A stretch of DNA of 64,000 nt, from contig CAVVNM010000023.1 of assembly GCA_963749575.1 (NCBI GenBank), forward strand, positions 124,001-188,000. Direction: 5' to 3'. The notes under the pieces were generated by a model. That model was not told the DNA's origin and ran no database searches. It was given only the letters and a program-made list of their open reading frames with translations. Origin of the DNA: JAMXLO01 sp963749575 (GTDB lineage: Bacteria > Pseudomonadota > Alphaproteobacteria > Acetobacterales > Acetobacteraceae). The translations under genes were made by a program, and so were the position numbers. This document shows positions 62,554-64,000 of the stretch, one piece after another; position 1 is the first letter of the stretch, and every line of letters begins with the position of its first letter.

Positions 62554-63477
62554 ATGACGATCACGCTACAGGAGTCGTTGCGCGGCCTGTTCTATGCCCC
62601 GTTCTACGTGGCGCTGGCGCGTGATGCCTACGCGGCGGAGGGCGTCGAGGTGCGGTTCGTCAGCTCGCCTGACCCGGGCGCCGCCGGGCGCAACGTGATG
62701 GACGGCACGGCGGATGTCTGCTGGGGCGGGCCGATGCGCGTCATGCAGGCCTACCAGCAGATTCCCGGCTGCGATCTGGTCAGCTTTGCCGAGGTCGTGA
62801 CGCGCGATCCGTTCCTGCTGGTGGGCCGCGAGCCGCGTCCGGAGTTTGCGCTGCGTGACCTGCCGGGGGTGCGTGTCGCGACGGTGAGCGAGGTGCCGAC
62901 GCCATGGCTGTGTCTGCAGGAGGACCTGCGCCGCGCCGGCATCGCGCCGTCGGATCTGTCGCGCGTGGCGGACCGCACGATGGCGGACAACGTCGCGGCG
63001 ATGCGGCGCGGCGCAGTCGATGTGGTGCAGGTATTCGAACCGTTCGCCGCCGAGTTGCTGGCGGATGGCGCGGGACATCTGTGGTATGCTCAGGCCGGCC
63101 GCGGGCCGACGTCGTACACCACGTTCTATGCACGGCGCGGCCTGCTGGAAGCGCGGCGGGATGAACTGCACCGCATGGTCCGCGCGATCTACCGAACGCA
63201 AAGGTGGGTTGCCGCCGCTGACGGTGCGGCAATCGCCGGGGAGATCGGGCGGTATTTCCCGGACCTGCCCGCGGCGATCGTTGCCGACGCCTGCGCGCGC
63301 TACAAATCGCTCGGCATCTGGGGCGGCGATCCGCGCCTGCTGCGCGCCGGCTACGATCGGCTGCGCGCAAGTCTCGTCTCGGGCGGCTTCGTATCGCCCG
63401 GCACGCCATTCGAAGTGGCGGTGGACAACAGCCTCGCCGATGCGGTCGTGGCCGAGCATCCACCTGCGCTGCAATAG
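62554..63477 (+). CDS. NMT1/THI5-like substrate-binding protein without signal peptide
   Basis: A 307-aa protein starting directly with MTITLQESLRGLFYAPFYVALARDAYAAEGVEV, the start of the NMT1/THI5-like and ABC-type nitrate/thiamine-precursor family. Further motifs are GTADVCWGGPMRVMQAYQ and VRVATVSEVPTPWLCLQEDL. No signal peptide precedes it, so it may stay in the cytoplasm or use an unrecognised leader. A 13-bp repeat GCGCTGCAATAGG occurs twice around its stop codon. It is followed 30 bp later by an alpha/beta hydrolase on the same strand. Confidence 0.82.
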   Translation: MTITLQESLRGLFYAPFYVALARDAYAAEGVEVRFVSSPDPGAAGRNVMDGTADVCWGGPMRVMQAYQQIPGCDLVSFAEVVTRDPFLLVGREPRPEFALRDLPGVRVATVSEVPTPWLCLQEDLRRAGIAPSDLSRVADRTMADNVAAMRRGAVDVVQVFEPFAAELLADGAGHLWYAQAGRGPTSYTTFYARRGLLEARRDELHRMVRAIYRTQRWVAAADGAAIAGEIGRYFPDLPAAIVADACARYKSLGIWGGDPRLLRAGYDRLRASLVSGGFVSPGTPFEVAVDNSLADAVVAEHPPALQ

Positions 63478-63506
63478 GCCGCGCTGCAATAGGAAGGGGA
63501 ACCACA

Positions 63507-64000
63507 ATGCCACATGCAACGACGGATGACGGGGTGCGGCTGTATTACGAGGAGACGGGATCCGGCCGGCCGGTGATCCTCGTGCATGAGTATGCCGGCG
63601 ACTATCGAAGCTGGGAGCCGCAGATGCGGCATTTCGGCCAGCGCTATCGCGCGATCAGCTACAACGCGCGCGGCTATCCGCCGTCCGAGGTGCCCGAGGA
63701 CGTGGCGAAGTACTCGCAGGCGCGCGCGGCGGACGACATCGCAGCGGTGCTCGATCATCTGAAGATCGACCGGGCGCACGTGGTGGGCTTGTCGATGGGC
63801 GGCTTCGCCACGCTGCATTACGGCTTTCGCCACCCGGCGCGCGCGCTGTCGCTGTGTGTCGCGGGGTGCGGCTACGGCGCCGAGCGCGGGCAGACCGAAC
63901 GGTTCCGTTCAGAGGCAGAGACGATCGCGGCATTCATCGACGAACAGGGGATGGAGGTGTTCGCAGGGAGGTATGCCTATGGTCCGACGCGCGTGCAGTT
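63507..64000 (+). CDS. alpha/beta hydrolase, 3'-truncated by the window edge
   Basis: The first ~164 residues of an alpha/beta hydrolase. VILVHEYAGDYRSWEPQ has the oxyanion His-Glu variant (HE instead of HG), and GLSMGGFATLHYGFRHP holds the nucleophile Ser. AISYNARGYPPSEVPE matches the loop of haloperoxidase/dienelactone hydrolase-like members. An AGGAAGGGGA ribosome site precedes the ATG. The acid and His of the triad lie beyond the window. It is likely cotranscribed with the NMT1-like gene. Confidence 0.85.
   Translation, partial: MPHATTDDGVRLYYEETGSGRPVILVHEYAGDYRSWEPQMRHFGQRYRAISYNARGYPPSEVPEDVAKYSQARAADDIAAVLDHLKIDRAHVVGLSMGGFATLHYGFRHPARALSLCVAGCGYGAERGQTERFRSEAETIAAFIDEQGMEVFAGRYAYGPTRVQ

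Noticed and set aside
59739..62624. A 961-codon open frame on the plus strand across the MFS and J-domain genes
   Set aside because: Most of it is antisense to the MFS gene and low complexity. Only the part from 61481 (J-domain) is supported.
1..64000. Search for tRNA/rRNA genes, insertion sequences, integrases and CRISPR arrays
   Set aside because: No cloverleaf-like T-loop/anticodon pattern, transposase-like protein or spaced direct repeats were recognised by eye; a tRNAscan or ISfinder search would be needed to exclude small ones.

Overview
This high-GC window encodes a lanthanide-type methylotrophy island, followed by a stretch of housekeeping and transport genes. The organism looks like an alphaproteobacterium, most likely an Acetobacteraceae/Rhodospirillales methylotroph. 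The grounds are an XoxF-type methanol dehydrogenase with its own XoxG and XoxJ, glutathione-dependent formaldehyde oxidation, a hisB-DUF2628-hisH-(GNAT)-hisA-hisF-hisE-HIT gene order, and a 222-aa hypothetical of a type I associate with Acetobacteraceae. The family assignment is from memory and is only moderately certain.

1-27 kb, quinoprotein island. A partial di-heme cytochrome c and a catalytically dead M50-like membrane protein open the window. An ABC-2 transporter with two solute-binding proteins follows, then a PQQ dehydrogenase with a lanthanide-type WDxD site but no vicinal disulfide, and a nitrate/sulfonate-type ABC transporter whose permease is frameshifted. Formaldehyde handling (gfa, class III adhC) and a small cytochrome c come next. 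The second PQQ-associated ABC-2 set (binding protein, beta-propeller, ATPase, permease, unknown exported protein) lies at 11.97-16.43 kb. It faces a leftward operon xoxF-xoxG-xoxJ-CxxxCW protein. A periplasmic zinc hydrolase, pqqABCDE, a SoxYZ-like carrier and two small exported proteins complete the island. Together these would oxidise methanol to formaldehyde in the periplasm, pass electrons to cytochrome c, make the PQQ cofactor, supply metal or another ligand through PedABC/Lut-like transporters, and detoxify formaldehyde through glutathione.

26.7-45 kb. An ArsR-methyltransferase regulator with a clear palindromic operator precedes metH (frameshifted). A group of small envelope proteins follows (CpxP/Spy-like, Gly/Trp-rich repeat protein, glycine-zipper lipoprotein, other lipoproteins), then a frameshifted ArsB/NhaD-type permease, a frameshifted amino-acid-binding protein, an SDR, LpoA-like/rsmI, hemW, a YbaK-like deacylase, rdgB and rph.

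45-54.9 kb. A complete dipeptide/opine-type ABC operon (permease 1 frameshifted) converges on two Gfo/Idh/MocA dehydrogenases (one frameshifted) and a PhyH dioxygenase. An acyl-CoA-dehydrogenase-like flavoprotein diverges from these.

54.9-64 kb. A leftward histidine operon contains a 100-bp near-perfect palindrome. It is followed by an MFS exporter, a J-domain membrane protein (probably frameshifted), a signal-less NMT1/THI5-like protein and a partial alpha/beta hydrolase.

Six genes are each broken by one extra G or C that lengthens a short run. That pattern fits uncorrected sequencing indels better than true pseudogenes. No tRNA, rRNA, CRISPR array, insertion sequence or integrase was seen.
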